64,000 nt of DNA from Periconia sp. R9002 (Eukaryota; Ascomycota; Dothideomycetes; Pleosporales; Periconiaceae): NCBI GenBank assembly GCA_023627715.1, contig JAMAHW010000056.1, forward strand, positions 2,545 through 66,544. Direction: 5' to 3'. Below, piece by piece: positions 20,429 to 33,319 of the stretch. The translations under genes were made by a program, and so were the position numbers. Position 1 is the stretch's first letter; each line of letters begins with the position of its first letter. The notes under the pieces were generated by a model that did no database searches, was not told the origin of the DNA, and saw only the letters and a program-made list of their open reading frames with translations.

Positions 20429-23400
20429 ATGGCCGCCCTACACTCAATCGGGGTCCGCAAGCCCGCCGCACTCCCATACCTGATCGCTGAGTCCATCCTC
20501 GACCAGAATTGCACCGAGCACGATTACACATGGGAAACATATCGAGACGAAGACTCAAATAGCCCAACAGAAGAGGTGGTGACAACAATCTATCATGTCG
20601 TTTGGACAAGAGGTGGCGTAGTGCGCAAGGTTTTCAATTTTGAGATCGAGAAGGAGCCCGTTGTGCAGGCATTGCTCACATGGTTCCCCACCGAACAGCA
20701 GACGGTTGCTTCGACCAAAGTAGCAAAGGATGGATTGGAACTAGACCTCCAGCGCACATTTCTTACACAAGGCACTCAACCTGCCACCGATCCGAATGCG
20801 CCCCACCAAGCACTTACTACGAAGGAGGTGAAATCTCGCGCCCTCGTCGTTTTCCTCAAATCTCAAGCCCATGTATTCTTCCTCTCCGGCACCACGCATG
20901 TTGTCAATCTTCCATTTGAGGTGGACAAGGCCTTTCCTGCTGCTCGTGGTCTGATATTACAGAGAAAAATTGTGGTCCCAAAGGCTATACCGTCTAGTCC
21001 ACAGCTTCCCTCTGCACCTCCCAATTCTTTCCTCACAAACACACAATCCTTCTTGTCCCAAACCTTTGCGCAGAGTTTCACACAACCACACCGTCATGCC
21101 TCATCATTGGGACCGTCACGCTTAAGCATGGGTCTGAAACCTGGACCGGCAATGCCATTATTTCTCGAAGAGTTAGCCAAGAGTTCCGCAGTTGCGAACA
21201 CAGAAGGACTGCCTAGGTTGTACTCCTTCACTGATCCTCTTGCTGAGCTTGGTCTGGTGGTGAATGCCACTACAGGTCATGGGCGAGATAGCCTTCTCAC
21301 TATTAACGGTGCTGGCCACAGAAGGCTGGAGGCTATTGACAAGGCTGAAGAAGTCATATACGTATCTGCAAAAAATGAGATATTGTTCGATCAAAGTGGA
21401 AATGACAAGCCCCTCCTGCTGGTAGTTACAGCCAACTATAAAACGAATAAATTCACCATCTGGTCCGCGGCCTACATGGAACCCAAGTCAATATCCAATT
21501 CCCGCAAGCAGCATGTCCCACTTACAGTTCATAAATCCCGCCGTCGCAGTTCGTATGGGCCTACTGCACCAGGTACAGGTGCAACCACGCCCGCAGCCCG
21601 AGGAACTGATAGATTGCGAGAAAGTCTCGGTGGGAATATCAAGAGCAAACCGCAGCCACCCTCATTCAAAGCCACGTCGCAAAATAGAGAGAGACTCTCA
21701 GATCAAGCAGTTGAAGATGCGCTCGCCTCACAACTAAACCCAACTTTTGATCCAGCCCGGCAGCCTAACGAATCAAGGCGTGTCAGCTCACTTTTGTCGC
21801 GAGCCGAGCTTTCTACCAGCTTCGACAAAACAGCATTTCAAGATTTGGCAACTCAGCGTCACAGCTTAGGGGGCAGCTTTAATGCGAGTTTCGGGGCCAG
21901 CCAACGCAGTCGACACTCCCTTGGGACCGAGAGGTTAAGTTTTGGCGGCCTTAATCAATCCCGCCATCGGGCATCTACCCCAGGCAGTATGACTTCAAGA
22001 ATGAGCCTTGGAGGTGCTTCAGTGGACGACACATTTGACGAAATGATGGATGATACTTTTGATACAATAGAAGATTACGATGAACTCGATGATCTTTTCG
22101 CCCCAGTTGATTCTGGGGCGGACCATGGCTCGATGGAATCGCTTCGCAAAGAATTGATCATGAGCATGGTGGCTGAGATACCAGCACAGAGTTTTCTGAA
22201 AGCAGGACGGTTTGCATTGAACGACCCCACCGTAGAGCCACAGGTATGTATTATAGCTAATAAGTTCTTCTTGACAACAACTAACTATCCATTCGCAGAG
22301 TTCGTCAAAGGCGTTTACTTTGACAGCACCTTTCAATTCAGCTACCTTGCATGAAAGGAAATTGTACCTCTACATAGTCCATTCGTCTTTAGAGCATCCG
22401 CTCGAGTGCGAGCTCTCCATCACGCGCAAAAGATTGTCACCATCCGCTTCGATAACTCAGAGCAAGATGCAAACTGCTGCTCCTCGATACGCATGCGCAC
22501 CGAAGTTCATACAAATCCAGGAACTAAAAGGTGCAAGGGATGTTGTGAAAATTAAAGATGAGCACGCTGAGAGGGTAGCATGCCTGATTTCGCCCAATCC
22601 TAGCGAGCCATGCCTATCTATTACAGCGGCTTGGGGCACCCATTTACCCACGAGTTTCACATTAGGTATAGCAAAGCTTTTCAATCCTTATGCTATCTTA
22701 CAGGACGAACAGTCACGGGTTGACGCAGGGCTCAAACGAACAGTCAATGTGCGACAACCTTTGCTGCAGGTTCTTTGCCCTGGTCCCACTGGGACATTTG
22801 AAGTTGTTGATGGCGGATCTCACCGATACTCAAATCAAATTCGACTTCTACCCAAAAACGGCAGGGTAGCAGCACTTTTCCGGGTGCTATCTCTTATTCT
22901 TCCCGACTACGCTGGAGATTTCCTCCTAGAGATCTGGTGGAATATGCGTAAACTGTTGCCCATAGAGCAACAACAAGATCTCAAGGGTGACTGGATAGCC
23001 TTTGTGGCTACACTTTTTACTATGGCAGTACCCTTTGTTGACGAGCGGAGTAAGAAGACTGGACGTAAGAGTAAATCTACCCAAGGGCGAGGAATGGAAC
23101 GGCCACAGCACAGCGTAGACGACAATGCTGGGAGCTCAGCATGGAGTATTATGTGTAGCAGACAATTGTCTCATTCACACGCAAAAATCTGGGAGAATAA
23201 CGCTTGGCAATGGGTTCAACAAGCGCGTCCTGCAGCTGACATGATGAGTCCGCTATCTAAACGTACCCAGAAGCACCAATCACCATGCATCGGACAGCAA
23301 ATTGCAAGCAAACAACCAATGCTTATTTCATGTGCTGAATTGGCTCGTCAATTCAATCAAACTCCTATAGGAAACGCTGCAAGTGACCACTGGAGGCGAC

Positions 23401-26400
23401 TTTCTCCCTCCGATAAGCAGGACTTGCGCATATCTACACTTTCGGAAGTTGTGGTCATTCTTCACCTTTATCGGGAGGAGCTCAAGCTTGACGTTCTAGC
23501 CAGTGATTACACGAGAGCTGAAGCTGGCAACTTGGCTCCTGTGTTAGCTCAGATAGGGCATTGGCTTCGATGGGATGCGTGGGGCCGTAGACAAGGAGCG
23601 TATTACGACCTGGATGGCGGGTCATCAGAGCAGTGGACATACGAGGACACAAGCTTCCTCCCAAGTGTACGGCTTCATCCTCAACCTTGGGAGAACCCTC
23701 CATCCATTCTTGAGTGGCTCAGTACCGTGTCCGGAGTTCGCACGTACACGCCATTCCCGACATTAGCGACATTAATTCGCAAGTCCAAAGCATCACCACA
23801 CTCATCAGTAAACATTGATGAGATTGTGTCAGCCGTTACGCCCCGAACGGTCGCGTTACAGCGGTATTTCCGCGACGTTGATCATACTCTTAGCCCCCGC
23901 AAAGCGGTCGAGCTCATAGAGAAAGTTGGTATAACGACGCAAATACTTGCAACCTTACCTGAAGCTGCACAAGCACCTTTGATGGAATTCATTACCAGAT
24001 GTCAGGCCAATCCTCCTGCTACCTGGTCTAGTTCTCTTCTGAGGCTTGTTCAGCGGGAAGATCTAGATCTCACATTACCATCAGGATATGATCTCACATC
24101 AGATACCCATCAAAATCACGGACATGCCAGTACGAACTATCAATCACCATTGCATGCCCCAGTGGCCGCTCGGGATATTCACACGATATGCCAGAGTGCT
24201 GAACGAGCAGAAACGCTGGCGTCTACGGCCGAATCTGACCGCCATACCATAACGAGGCTGATTTTCAGAGAGGATCGCCGGTTTATGGAGGCATATATTC
24301 TAGTAGAGCCAACCAAACCATCTGTAGCCTACTATGAGCATGATAGTAGAGCGGAAGATGCAGCCATCCTTGAAGGACAGAAAGTGCTGGTTCAATGGGT
24401 CATGATACGCACTTTCTCCCTGCCTATCGGAAGTTCCATGCTGAAATTCAGTAGCAAGAAGCCTCTGTTGACGGAGAAATTCAATCTCATTGGCTTTTCG
24501 ACATCTTGCGTAATGAAGCCGATGGGAAACGTTGTCACAGCAGACAGAACAACATATTCGGAGGAGAAGTTCTTCTGGGCGTTCTTCAATCAAGGAGTCT
24601 CGGCGGGCCTTAGTATCTCTCGCGATGCACAAGGCATCGACACGTCTTGGATCATGTACAACAAACCTGCGGATCTGTCAAATAGACACGCCGGACTGCT
24701 ATTGGGCTTGGGTCTTAACGGCCATCTGAAGAACATCGCCAAATGGTTGTCCTTCAAATATCTTACACCAAAGCACACCATGACATCAGTTGGTCTGTTG
24801 CTTGGTCTATCCGCATCCTATATGGGCACTATGGATACGCTGGTTACTCGCTTGCTGTCAGTCCACGTTACCCGCATGCTACCTCCAGGAGCAGCGGAGC
24901 TCAATCTCTCACCGTATACGCAAACGACGGGTCTCATGGGTATTGGCTTATTATATTATAATACCCAACACCGAAGAATGAGCGAAGTGATGCTATCAGA
25001 GATAGAGCATGTTGACGAGCCAGATCCCTCGGAACCGCCTGATACACTTCGTGACGAAGCATACAGGCTTGCTGCAGGCTTCGCTCTCGGATTCATCAAC
25101 CTCGGAAAGGGTAAAGACTTGCGAGGATTGCACGACATGCGAATCGTAGAGCGTCTACTAAGAATCGCCGTTGGCCCCAAATCGGTCGACATCATTCATA
25201 TTCTCGACCAAGCAACTGCCGGAGCTGTCATCGCAATCGCCCTCATATTCATGAAGACGCATGACGAAGCTGTTGCACGTAAGATCGATATTCCAGACAC
25301 GCTCCCTCAGTTCGACTATGTCCGGCCAGATATTTGCCTTCTCCGCACTCTTGCAAAACACATGATCATGTGGGACAATATTGCTGCCAATAATGAATGG
25401 ATAACGAAGAATTTGCCTCTGGAATACCGCAACAATCATGATCTCCGGGGCATCACCAAGCTCCGTAGCGAGCAGATGCCCTTCTTCAATGTCCTGTCAG
25501 GGCTTTTATGGAGCATTTCTCTCAAATACGCAGGGACTGGTAACACACAAGTCCGCGATTTCCTTGTCCAATATCTCGACCAGCTCATTCGTATCAACAA
25601 GCTCCCCGCTCACCGCTATGATGCCAAACTCGCGCGTAACACGGTCCGCAACTGTCAAGATCTCGTTGCTCTCTCTGCTGCGACTGTCATGGCCGGCACG
25701 GGCGATATCGACATCTTCCGCCGTCTACGCGGTCTCCACGGACGCGTCGGCCAGGACGTCCCTTACGGCTCCCACTTAGCAGCACACATGGCCATCGGCG
25801 TGCTCTTCATCGGTGGCGGAACATACACGTTCAACACGTCCAACAAAGCCATCGCCTCACTCATCTGTGCCTTCTACCCGCTCTTCCCCCTCGATGTGCA
25901 AGATTCCCGAGCCCACCTCCAAGCCTTCCGCCACTTCTGGGTCCTAGCCGCCGAACCACGGGCTCTGATCGTCCGCGATGCCGACACAGGCAAAGCCTTC
26001 TCTACCCCCATTACCGTGTACCTACGGGAAAACCCCGAGGCCGACTCCTCTTCTTCTTCTCCCACACCCTCCACCGCCAGCGACGAAGAACCCAAACGAC
26101 ACATGACCGCCCCTTGCCTCCTCCCAGACCTCTCAACCATCTCCCGCATCGAAACTTCCGATCCAACCTACTGGCCCACGACCCTCGACTTCGTCCTCAA
26201 CCCCTTGCACCTTCAGCGCTTCCGCCACACGCAGACGCTCACCGTGCGCCGCCGCTCGCCGCACGACCAGCACGGTACCACCTTCTCCGCCACCCTCGTT
26301 GCCCTCAATGACGCGCAGTCGTCGCGCTCCGCGCGCCTCATGTGGGATTGGCTCTTCACGCTGCCAGCGCTCTCGCAGTTTGAGAAGGCGGATGTCGGCT

Positions 26401-26663
26401 TGGTGTTGCCTACGGACCCGTATAGTTCGACGTTCCTGGATGATGGCGCGACTGTCGTGGATCATCGGCTGGTGTTGGCGAGGTTGAGTTCGAGTTGGAA
26501 GGCGAGGGATCTGTGGGTGTTGAGGGGTGTGTTTGAGTGGGCTGGCGGTGTGGTTGCCGGTGGCGATGGGAGAGTTAGGTGGTTGGGACGGGAGGTGTTG
26601 GAGAGGTTGAGGGCTGGGGTTTTGGAGAGGGGACGGAGGCTTGGGAGGGATGATGGGAGGTGA
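20429..26663 (+). CDS. APC1: Anaphase-promoting complex subunit 1 (BimE/Cut4 type)
   Basis: Largest scaffold subunit of the APC/C ubiquitin ligase. Exons 20429-22243 and 22299-26663 are joined in phase 0 across a 55-nt intron (branch CTAAC) to give 2059 aa, the usual size for filamentous fungi. The N-terminal beta-propeller has HVVWTRGGVVRKVFNFEIEK and AYMEPKSISNSRKQ-type blocks, with a long Ser/Arg-rich loop that carries repeated RHSLG/RLSFGG motifs, likely phosphosites. The C-terminal half contains proteasome/cyclosome (PC) repeats: AGLLLGLGLNGHLKNI, VGLLLGLSASYMGTMD, TGLMGIGLLYYNTQHRRMSEV, AAGFALGFINLGKG and AAHMAIGVLFIGGGTYTFNTS. The ATG at 20429 is the first in frame; the 20407 ATG is out of frame. 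The last ~80 codons are G-rich on the coding strand. Confidence 0.95.
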
Positions 26664-27123
26664 GACGTTCAATTTTGGAACTTATTTGGAGGAGATGTCG
26701 GTGCTGTTTTGTTAGTACTTAGTGATAGATTTACATGTGCACACTCAATGGACACAGCAAAAGTCATCATGTTTTGTTTCACAGAAAGTCTCGTCAGGAT
26801 CGCCTTACTTGAGATCGAACAACTTCAAGACTGTGAAGCCGACATAGCACTTGTGAAAGAGCACCTAGTCTGTCCGCTCCCAAGCAAGACTACCATCTCG
26901 AAACGTCATTCATTTGAGGTTCAAATGCCTGTAGTTATGCTACGTGACTCGAGTCCCATCATTCAATCATCATTCATTCATAAAGGTCCAAAACCATGAA
27001 CCGCGGCCGCATATTTTGCAGAGCCTTTCGTAACCTAAAACTCCTTCGCCATGAAAAACAAGAAAACAGTGCCCAAAAGGAGGAAAATCCTAGACACCAT
27101 AGACAAGTTTCCGAAAATATTCC
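26664..27123. other. Convergent 3' spacer, APC1 and GH17 gene
   Basis: 460 bases between two 3' ends. A 96-codon open frame here has no recognisable domain. It contains a GCGGCCGC word at 27003-27010. Nothing else seen. Confidence 0.55.
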
Positions 27124-28577
27124 TCAGAGAATACCCCACCAACGCTCCGCGTTGAAGGTGGCCTCGTCGTCCGACTTCCAGGGCGAGTCAAACGCGTTGA
27201 AGAGGAATAGGTCGTGGTCAAACGAAGCCTTGATAGAGTTGATTGCGGCGGTTTGTGCGCTCTTGGAAACCTCTGCTTTATCGTGGCTAGTTCCCTGAGA
27301 AGGCCAGCCAGATTCTGTGACTATGACGCGCTTGTTCGGGCAAGCTTCCTGAACACGCTGTACCTCGCGCTTAACAAACGGACCGGCATCCTCTGCTTTG
27401 GTATTGGGGTCGAAGAAGGCATGGATGTTGACGAGTGTTAAGTCCGAGTTTTGGCAAAGCTCCGGGTTGTCAACGACTGCAGGGACAGTCTCGACCGGAC
27501 CGATAGGTCCTGAATAGCCGACTTTGGAAAGAGCCTCTCGAGTCTCTCCAACGTAATCGTGTACATTGGCTACCGTGGCAACACGTGCATTCACCCGCTC
27601 GTTCTCTACCGAGACTAGGCCGATGATGCTCCAGTCGCCGCCGTTATGATGATTGACAGCATCGGAGAGAGCATTGACAACGTCGTTAACGCGTTGGTTG
27701 GGAGCATAGATTCCAGCCATCAACTTCTGATTGTTCTTCTTCGCTTGTTGGACCGCTACAGGAATCACACCGCAGTCATTGCCGTAGATCCTGACGATAC
27801 CAAACTCCTTCATCTTCTCAAACTCCGCGGCCATTTCCTCCGAAGATTTGCATTGGATGGAGCCTTCGCTTCCCTTGTAAGTATCGTATGTGATACCCAG
27901 GGGGAATCGGTCAGTTGAAGACTTTCCTGGCTCCTGCTTTGGAGGTGAAGAGGGTTGGGGTGCGGGCGTAGCCTGAGAACTAGGAGCCTCAGCAACAGAA
28001 GTTGACAACTGTACCGAGGCTGCTGGCGCAGGTGTATACTCTGCGGGACGCTCCGCCACTGGAGGTGGTGAAGGAGTGGCCTGAACATCGGATACAATTG
28101 ACGAAGTTGGCAGGAGGGAGGAGAATATGGAGAAGTCAAAACTGGACGACTCAACAGGGCCACTCTGAGTTGACTCGATTGCAGTTGAAGTCGTTGTGGC
28201 AGTCGGAGAAAGCACAGTGCTTGAATCGAGTCCAGAACTTGAAGTCGCGGCGATAGGCTCAGCATTTGTCGTATAGATCGGAGCTCCATTCTCATCGACA
28301 TAAACCACCGCCTCGCCAACCGTCTGGGTAACGTAGACAACCTCGGTGACCAGCGCGCGCTTAGCGTCTTTAGTCTGTCAGTATTTTCCAAGTACAAGAT
28401 TGAACAGAAAAAACACGTATCCGTTCATTTGCGCGGATGTTCATCTCACGAGCCGGCAAGCTCGGATCATAGATGACAATGGATTGAAAACACGCCGTAC
28501 TTACCCAGAGGATATCCCGCAGCGCTGCCCAGAATGACCACACCAACAAGAACTCTAGACAACGCCAAAGTCCGCAT
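27124..28577 (-). CDS. Secreted GH17 beta-1,3-glucanase / glucanosyltransferase of the cell wall (Scw4/Scw10-like)
   Basis: Glycoside hydrolase family 17 enzyme acting on beta-1,3-glucan in the wall. Exon 1 (28505-28577, 73 nt) encodes a signal peptide (MRTLALSRVLVGVVILGSAAG) and joins exon 2 (27124-28367) across a 137-nt intron. The acceptor is the AG after ACTAA at 28368-28369, because the more upstream AG would put TAA in frame. Total 438 aa. The mature part starts with DAKR followed by AL, a Kex2-type site (Lys27-Arg28). A Ser/Thr/Pro-rich stretch (about 50-150) precedes the catalytic domain, which starts FPLGITYDTYKG. The likely acid/base is Glu281 in SVENE and the nucleophile Glu376 in VTESGWPSQG. 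There is no GPI signal at the end (ends ERWWGIL), so it is probably linked to the wall or soluble. Confidence 0.93.
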
Positions 28578-30931
28578 GATGCCGAACCAAAGACAGAAGC
28601 CCCCGAATATGTATTGCTAAAAAGGAAGACTGTTGTCGACCAGCGACGTCAGTAAACATTGCATTCAAAGCGCAAACCACGAGGTCTGTCGAACAGAGAG
28701 AGAGCACCCACGAGACTCTCTTAATTCCTCACTGGCTTCCCGATCAACGGGCTAAAAGCTCTAATGAGGGTGTTATGGAATGCGGGTAGAAAATGTAAGG
28801 TGGCCAAGAAATGTGTATAGAAAGGCAAGGGGGAGAAGGGGTCAACGTGGTAGTCGAGAGTGCATATGCAGGGAAACGCGAAGATTGGTAGGTAGAGGGA
28901 TAAACAAGCGGAGGGAGGGCCTATCTACCTTTAATACTTTGCCAGAACCGGGCAGTGAAGGAGTGACGGTAGTCGGCCGAGTGGGCTGACTGGGCGTGGA
29001 AGGAGCGGATGGAGCGCCGAAAAGGAAATGGATAAGGAAGGTGGGTTTGGAGAAGAAGAAAAGAACAGAGGAAGATTTGGATATGAGGTCAACTAGGTGT
29101 GGGCAAGAGCATGGTGTCTGTTTGTGGAACGTTCAATGAGATTTGCGCTAGCCGCATTGGGCATCGTTGGGTGTGCGTCAACGCAATCACGCCTACGCGG
29201 TGAAAGGTGAGAGCTTGTGACGCGGAGAATGGAACCCGTTGAACTACAATGGCTTGTGATCTTTTTGACTGTGCAAAGGTCCGTGAGTCTACGGGAAATG
29301 AAGCCCCACGTGACCTACCTGAGACATTGCCCATGAACCGCGTACTTGTAACCTCGTATGAAGTTCTGATACATGCATATGTATCTACCCGTAGAGCACA
29401 TCCGCAGCATGTAGGGCTTTTGTACTTATGCAGGTACCTTCCCTCCTCTACCTATCCCACAACCCGGATGATGCAGTGCCATGATGCAATGCCACAGCAC
29501 GTCTTGCACTGCCGAATTGAGTTTTTGGTAAGGCACCGACCACATCTCATGTTATAAAAAGAAACTTTCGGCCGTTGTAATTCGATGCTCACCAGCTCAA
29601 AGTCAATCGACAACAAGGCAGCAGATCGCACGTTCTAGCCCCCGTTGCTGTGCGCAACCGCATGCTGCCTACCACGGTCAAACCAAAATTGGTACCGATG
29701 ATGGCATTGGATCCAAGTGTCGACTCTGGAGGCCGACGTGTGAAAATCAACGAACGATGTTTCCAAGTGATAGCTCTTTTCATGTACTGCCAAAGGCGCA
29801 AACTGTAGAACATAGGAGACGTGTACTCGAGACAAACAACAGAAAATAGCGCTCGTAAAGCACTAGTATGGAGTTGAAGATGGAGGACTGGCGCATGTCA
29901 TCACACAGTAGACACTATAGGATGAGAAAGTAGGACTCTGCTACTTGATATCAAGCCTCAAATGTGATGGAAAGATTTGCACAACTGAAGACGCACAGGT
30001 GGATCCGTGAGACAAGATGATGGCGTTTTTCGAGGTTAATCATTAGAGACAAAAAGGAGCCTAGCAGGATAAAGTGGTTCCTCGAGGCGGGGGTGCATTA
30101 TTTCAATCTAGCTCTTTAGTTTCAACTCCTTCTTCTCCTTTTCTACTTCTTATTTGGGTTTTGTGACATTCAAGGAGCCAATGTGTGCGTTCGCGACGAC
30201 CGCTGCGAGAGGACGGAGAGAGTAGTGTGCTTTCTGAGTTGAATCGTTGCACACTTGGGCAAGCCAAACAAACGGACGACTGCACAGAGTCAACAGAGCG
30301 ACGTGCGCTGTGGTTCAGAGTGGCACATACGCACAGACACCCTCGCTTATCTTAGCGTACCTCTCTTCCTCTTTCCTTCACCACCCTCAGTAATATTTTT
30401 ACCCTCTATATATATTATTTTATCTGCAATTTTCATTGTGCAGTGCGAGGATTTGTACGAACCCATTTCTTGCCTTTTACCAGAAGTGGCCGCGAGTCCC
30501 GCACAACACTGCACTTACTGAATCTTTGGAACAAACTACTCGCAGTGCGCGAGTTCGAACCTTTTGTTTTGCACTTTCTTTTTTGTCCACATCTTTTTTG
30601 CTTTTTTTGCGTGCTTGTCCTTCCTACTCGCTGTACACACCAGTAAATCACGTAACAGTGCTGCTATAAGCTGTCAATTTTGATCTCATAAAAAGGACGG
30701 GAAACATGACCTTTTCGCTGTTTTTAGGAATTAATTAATAGACAAAAATTGTCTAATGTACGTAGGCTTCATCTATCATGACACGGTACCAAAATCTCCA
30801 ATAATATATTCGAAGGGATAAACCCTGATGAATTTCACTAACAGAGAATACATTTGTTTGTGGTTGAGCTATTAAGAGGGGTTCTACCTCGACAAAACAA
30901 GATCCACGTAGAGTACATAATCGACCACTAT
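28578..30931. other. Long gene-free gap upstream of the GH17 gene
   Basis: About 2.35 kb, the longest empty stretch here. It covers the upstream region of the GH17 gene and the 3' side of GUP1. ORFs up to about 100 codons lack domains, compositional bias or plausible splicing partners. A 13-nt unit is imperfectly duplicated in tandem at 29468-29493 (ATGATGCAGTGCC / ATGATGCAATGCC). A CCACGTGACC word lies near 29307. It may hold an unspliceable or non-coding transcript that I cannot detect. Confidence 0.5.
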
Positions 30932-33006
30932 CTAGCACTTCGTCCTAATTCCTCTCCGCTTCTCCGACTCCCTCTTCTCGAACATGAGCAGCACAGCGAA
31001 GAAAATTGCTGTACAAGAAACTAACAGGAAGCTCAGCCCCGACCAGCTATTCATGATGCCATGCATGAGATCCGCCAGCCCATCCAAACCCAGAGCAAAC
31101 CCTACAAGGTTGGCAATCATGAGCATCAGGACCTCTCCAACAGCACCCAAGGCACACAGATAACGATACGCATTAGGACTATTCTTCCATTTGCGTGCCG
31201 GAAAGAGTTTGGCAGCAAAAAACTCCGGAAGAACGAATAGTGTGACGAGCCAGCCCCACATGAGGAGGCGAAGCTTGATGTCATGCCAGATAGCGATGAA
31301 AGAGAAGACGGTCAAGAAGTTAACCGTGGTTCGCGCTTTGCCCCAGAATCCTGAGGAATGACTGCCTCCTAACGGGATGAACAAGTACCGCAGACTCCAT
31401 TTGTTGAAGCTGCGATGCCAACCACGCCAGAAGTTTGTGACGGCGTAGTTGTCGCTCATGCAGCGAACCATGTTCTCTGGAGGGTCGATCCCATCGAGAA
31501 GGGCCCACAGACGGAAAAATCGCCAGGGGATGAGTAGTTTGAGCCATATGTGCTTTAGGTTGAAGAAACCAAGCATGCTGAGTTGAGCTGGCGTGAACTG
31601 AGACCAGTCTGGGCGCTCTTGGAAGATAGCGACCATATAACAGTAGTGAATCATGACCTCCATAGTAAGGAGCACGACAATGAAGCGGAGAGCATACAAT
31701 TTGGTCCTCTTTGTGGAGATACTGTGGGGTTTGTATCGAAGTTGGGACATGTAGTCGTTGAATGTTACGATTGGGCCGGCGAGATACAACGGGGAGTACA
31801 CAGCGTACGCAAAGTAATTTCGGAAGCTGAAATCGCCTGATTTCGCAGGTATAGCAATTCGGTCGCGCTCAGACAAGTTTGAAGGATCGAGCTGTTTCTT
31901 CTTGAAGTTATTAGCTGGATTTCAAAACACGCACGGGACCAACTGACCTCGAGAGCACTATTATCACTCGTATTGAGACTCCAATAGTAATCCATATTGA
32001 AGCTGATGAGCCGTAGAACGGTAAAATTGAAGAGGACTTCCCACCGCGCAATGAGACCTCGGTACATGTCTAATGTATAGGCCACGTTGGTTCTCCAGGG
32101 TTGTTCCGGGGTACCACGATGGGAAGGAAGAATGAAACCGAGCATATCTCCATACACATATCCTCTATAGATATCGTTCAGAAACATGATACTGACATTG
32201 AATATCCAAGTTGCCGCCGGTATATACGGTTTTGGCAGCTTCTTCGCGATATTGTAGTTGATGTAAAGAATAAGCAGCATTTTTATAATCGAAGTGCCAT
32301 GCAACGCTGTGATGAAGATGAAGCCGAAAACCACATCGAAAGAAATTCTTTGATTCAGGCGGACATCCGCAGCGGCAGAAGGAGGCAAACCCATGGTCAA
32401 ACCGCCTGCGGCAGATACGGCTCCCGGTCGAGCATTGCCATAACTATCTGCTCTCCAAAAGCCATCATAAGCTTTTCGAAGCAAAGGATGAAGTATTACT
32501 ACAATGAACAGATATGGAAGGTTTGAACGGAAGCTGTCGTATTGTTGGTCAGAGTTATCCTATAAACATCGGTTAGCTTAGCAAAGGGGTAGGGAGCACA
32601 GAAGGCTCATACCACTTGACGCCCGGGTATCCAACCTTTAGACAATCTATGTGCGTATTGATGATATGCCGGATGTGACTCTGTGACATGATCAGTACAA
32701 ATTGAGCATATCAAACTAGTACGAGGGCGCACCTTTGGACACGTCTACTACAGTTTTGGTCATGAAGATGACACACAATCCTACAATGAAGACATATGCA
32801 TTGTACTCTAGAGTATTCCAACGTGAGGGCTGTATATCATCCTCCGATCCCTTAGTTTTTGCCTGCCCATTGTGCGCTGGTAACGGCCGTGCAGGGTCGA
32901 GTTCGGCGAGCTCAAGAGCCTCCTTCGGAGGTGCGTTGGCCGGAACGATAAAGCGGGTGTCGAGCGTATCCGGCGAGTACAGCCGCCGCAGATTTCTTAA
33001 AATCAT
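30932..33006 (-). CDS. GUP1: MBOAT-family membrane O-acyltransferase Gup1 (GPI-anchor lipid remodelling / glycerol uptake)
   Basis: Polytopic ER membrane protein; in yeast Gup1 puts a C26 acyl chain on GPI anchors and its loss affects wall integrity and glycerol uptake. Exons 32733-33006, 32613-32680, 31948-32559 and 30932-31891 give 637 aa; introns are 52, 53 and 56 nt. The 68-nt exon 2 supplies SHPAYHQYAHRLSKGWIPGRQV, and the next exon opens DNSDQQYDSFRSNLPYL, a diagnostic Gup1 stretch. The N-terminus RNLRRLYSPDTLDTRFIVP is also typical. MBOAT motifs: FWRGWHRSFNKW (His about 477) and FIAIWHDI (His about 521, the likely catalytic residue). Many hydrophobic segments fit 10-12 membrane spans. 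Start 33006 was preferred by homology over an in-frame ATG at 33114. Confidence 0.95.
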
Positions 33007-33319
33007 AATGTGACGGCCTTCATTCGTAATGTGAGCTGTCGTGGAAGAGGCGTGTCTGCAGCTCGAGGTTATTACGTGGAGGGTATTTGGGATGGTTGTC
33101 GGCGGTTGAGACACACTCCGTCTATCTACGGTAACCTCAAGTGCTACCTCACAAGTGGGTTCCGCGACCGCGATTCTCTCTTACAACCACCAAACACCTC
33201 AGCCCCCACCCCGACACCACGAAATTCATCCATAAACACTGACTCGTCACGCGTCGATTAGTCAAATACAGTATAATCAAAGCTTCACGAAGCTCCTCTG
33301 CCTGTGAAAGGCCCGCACC
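33007..33319. promoter_or_regulatory. Shared divergent promoter, GUP1 and ARP4
   Basis: 313 bases between opposite start codons. An ACGCGT word at 33249-33254 lies about 70 bases upstream of the ARP4 ATG. No credible ORF. Confidence 0.55.

Noticed and set aside
30551..30562. AGTTCGAACC, a possible tRNA T-loop
   Set aside because: Flanking sequence does not fold into a cloverleaf and lacks the conserved D-arm.
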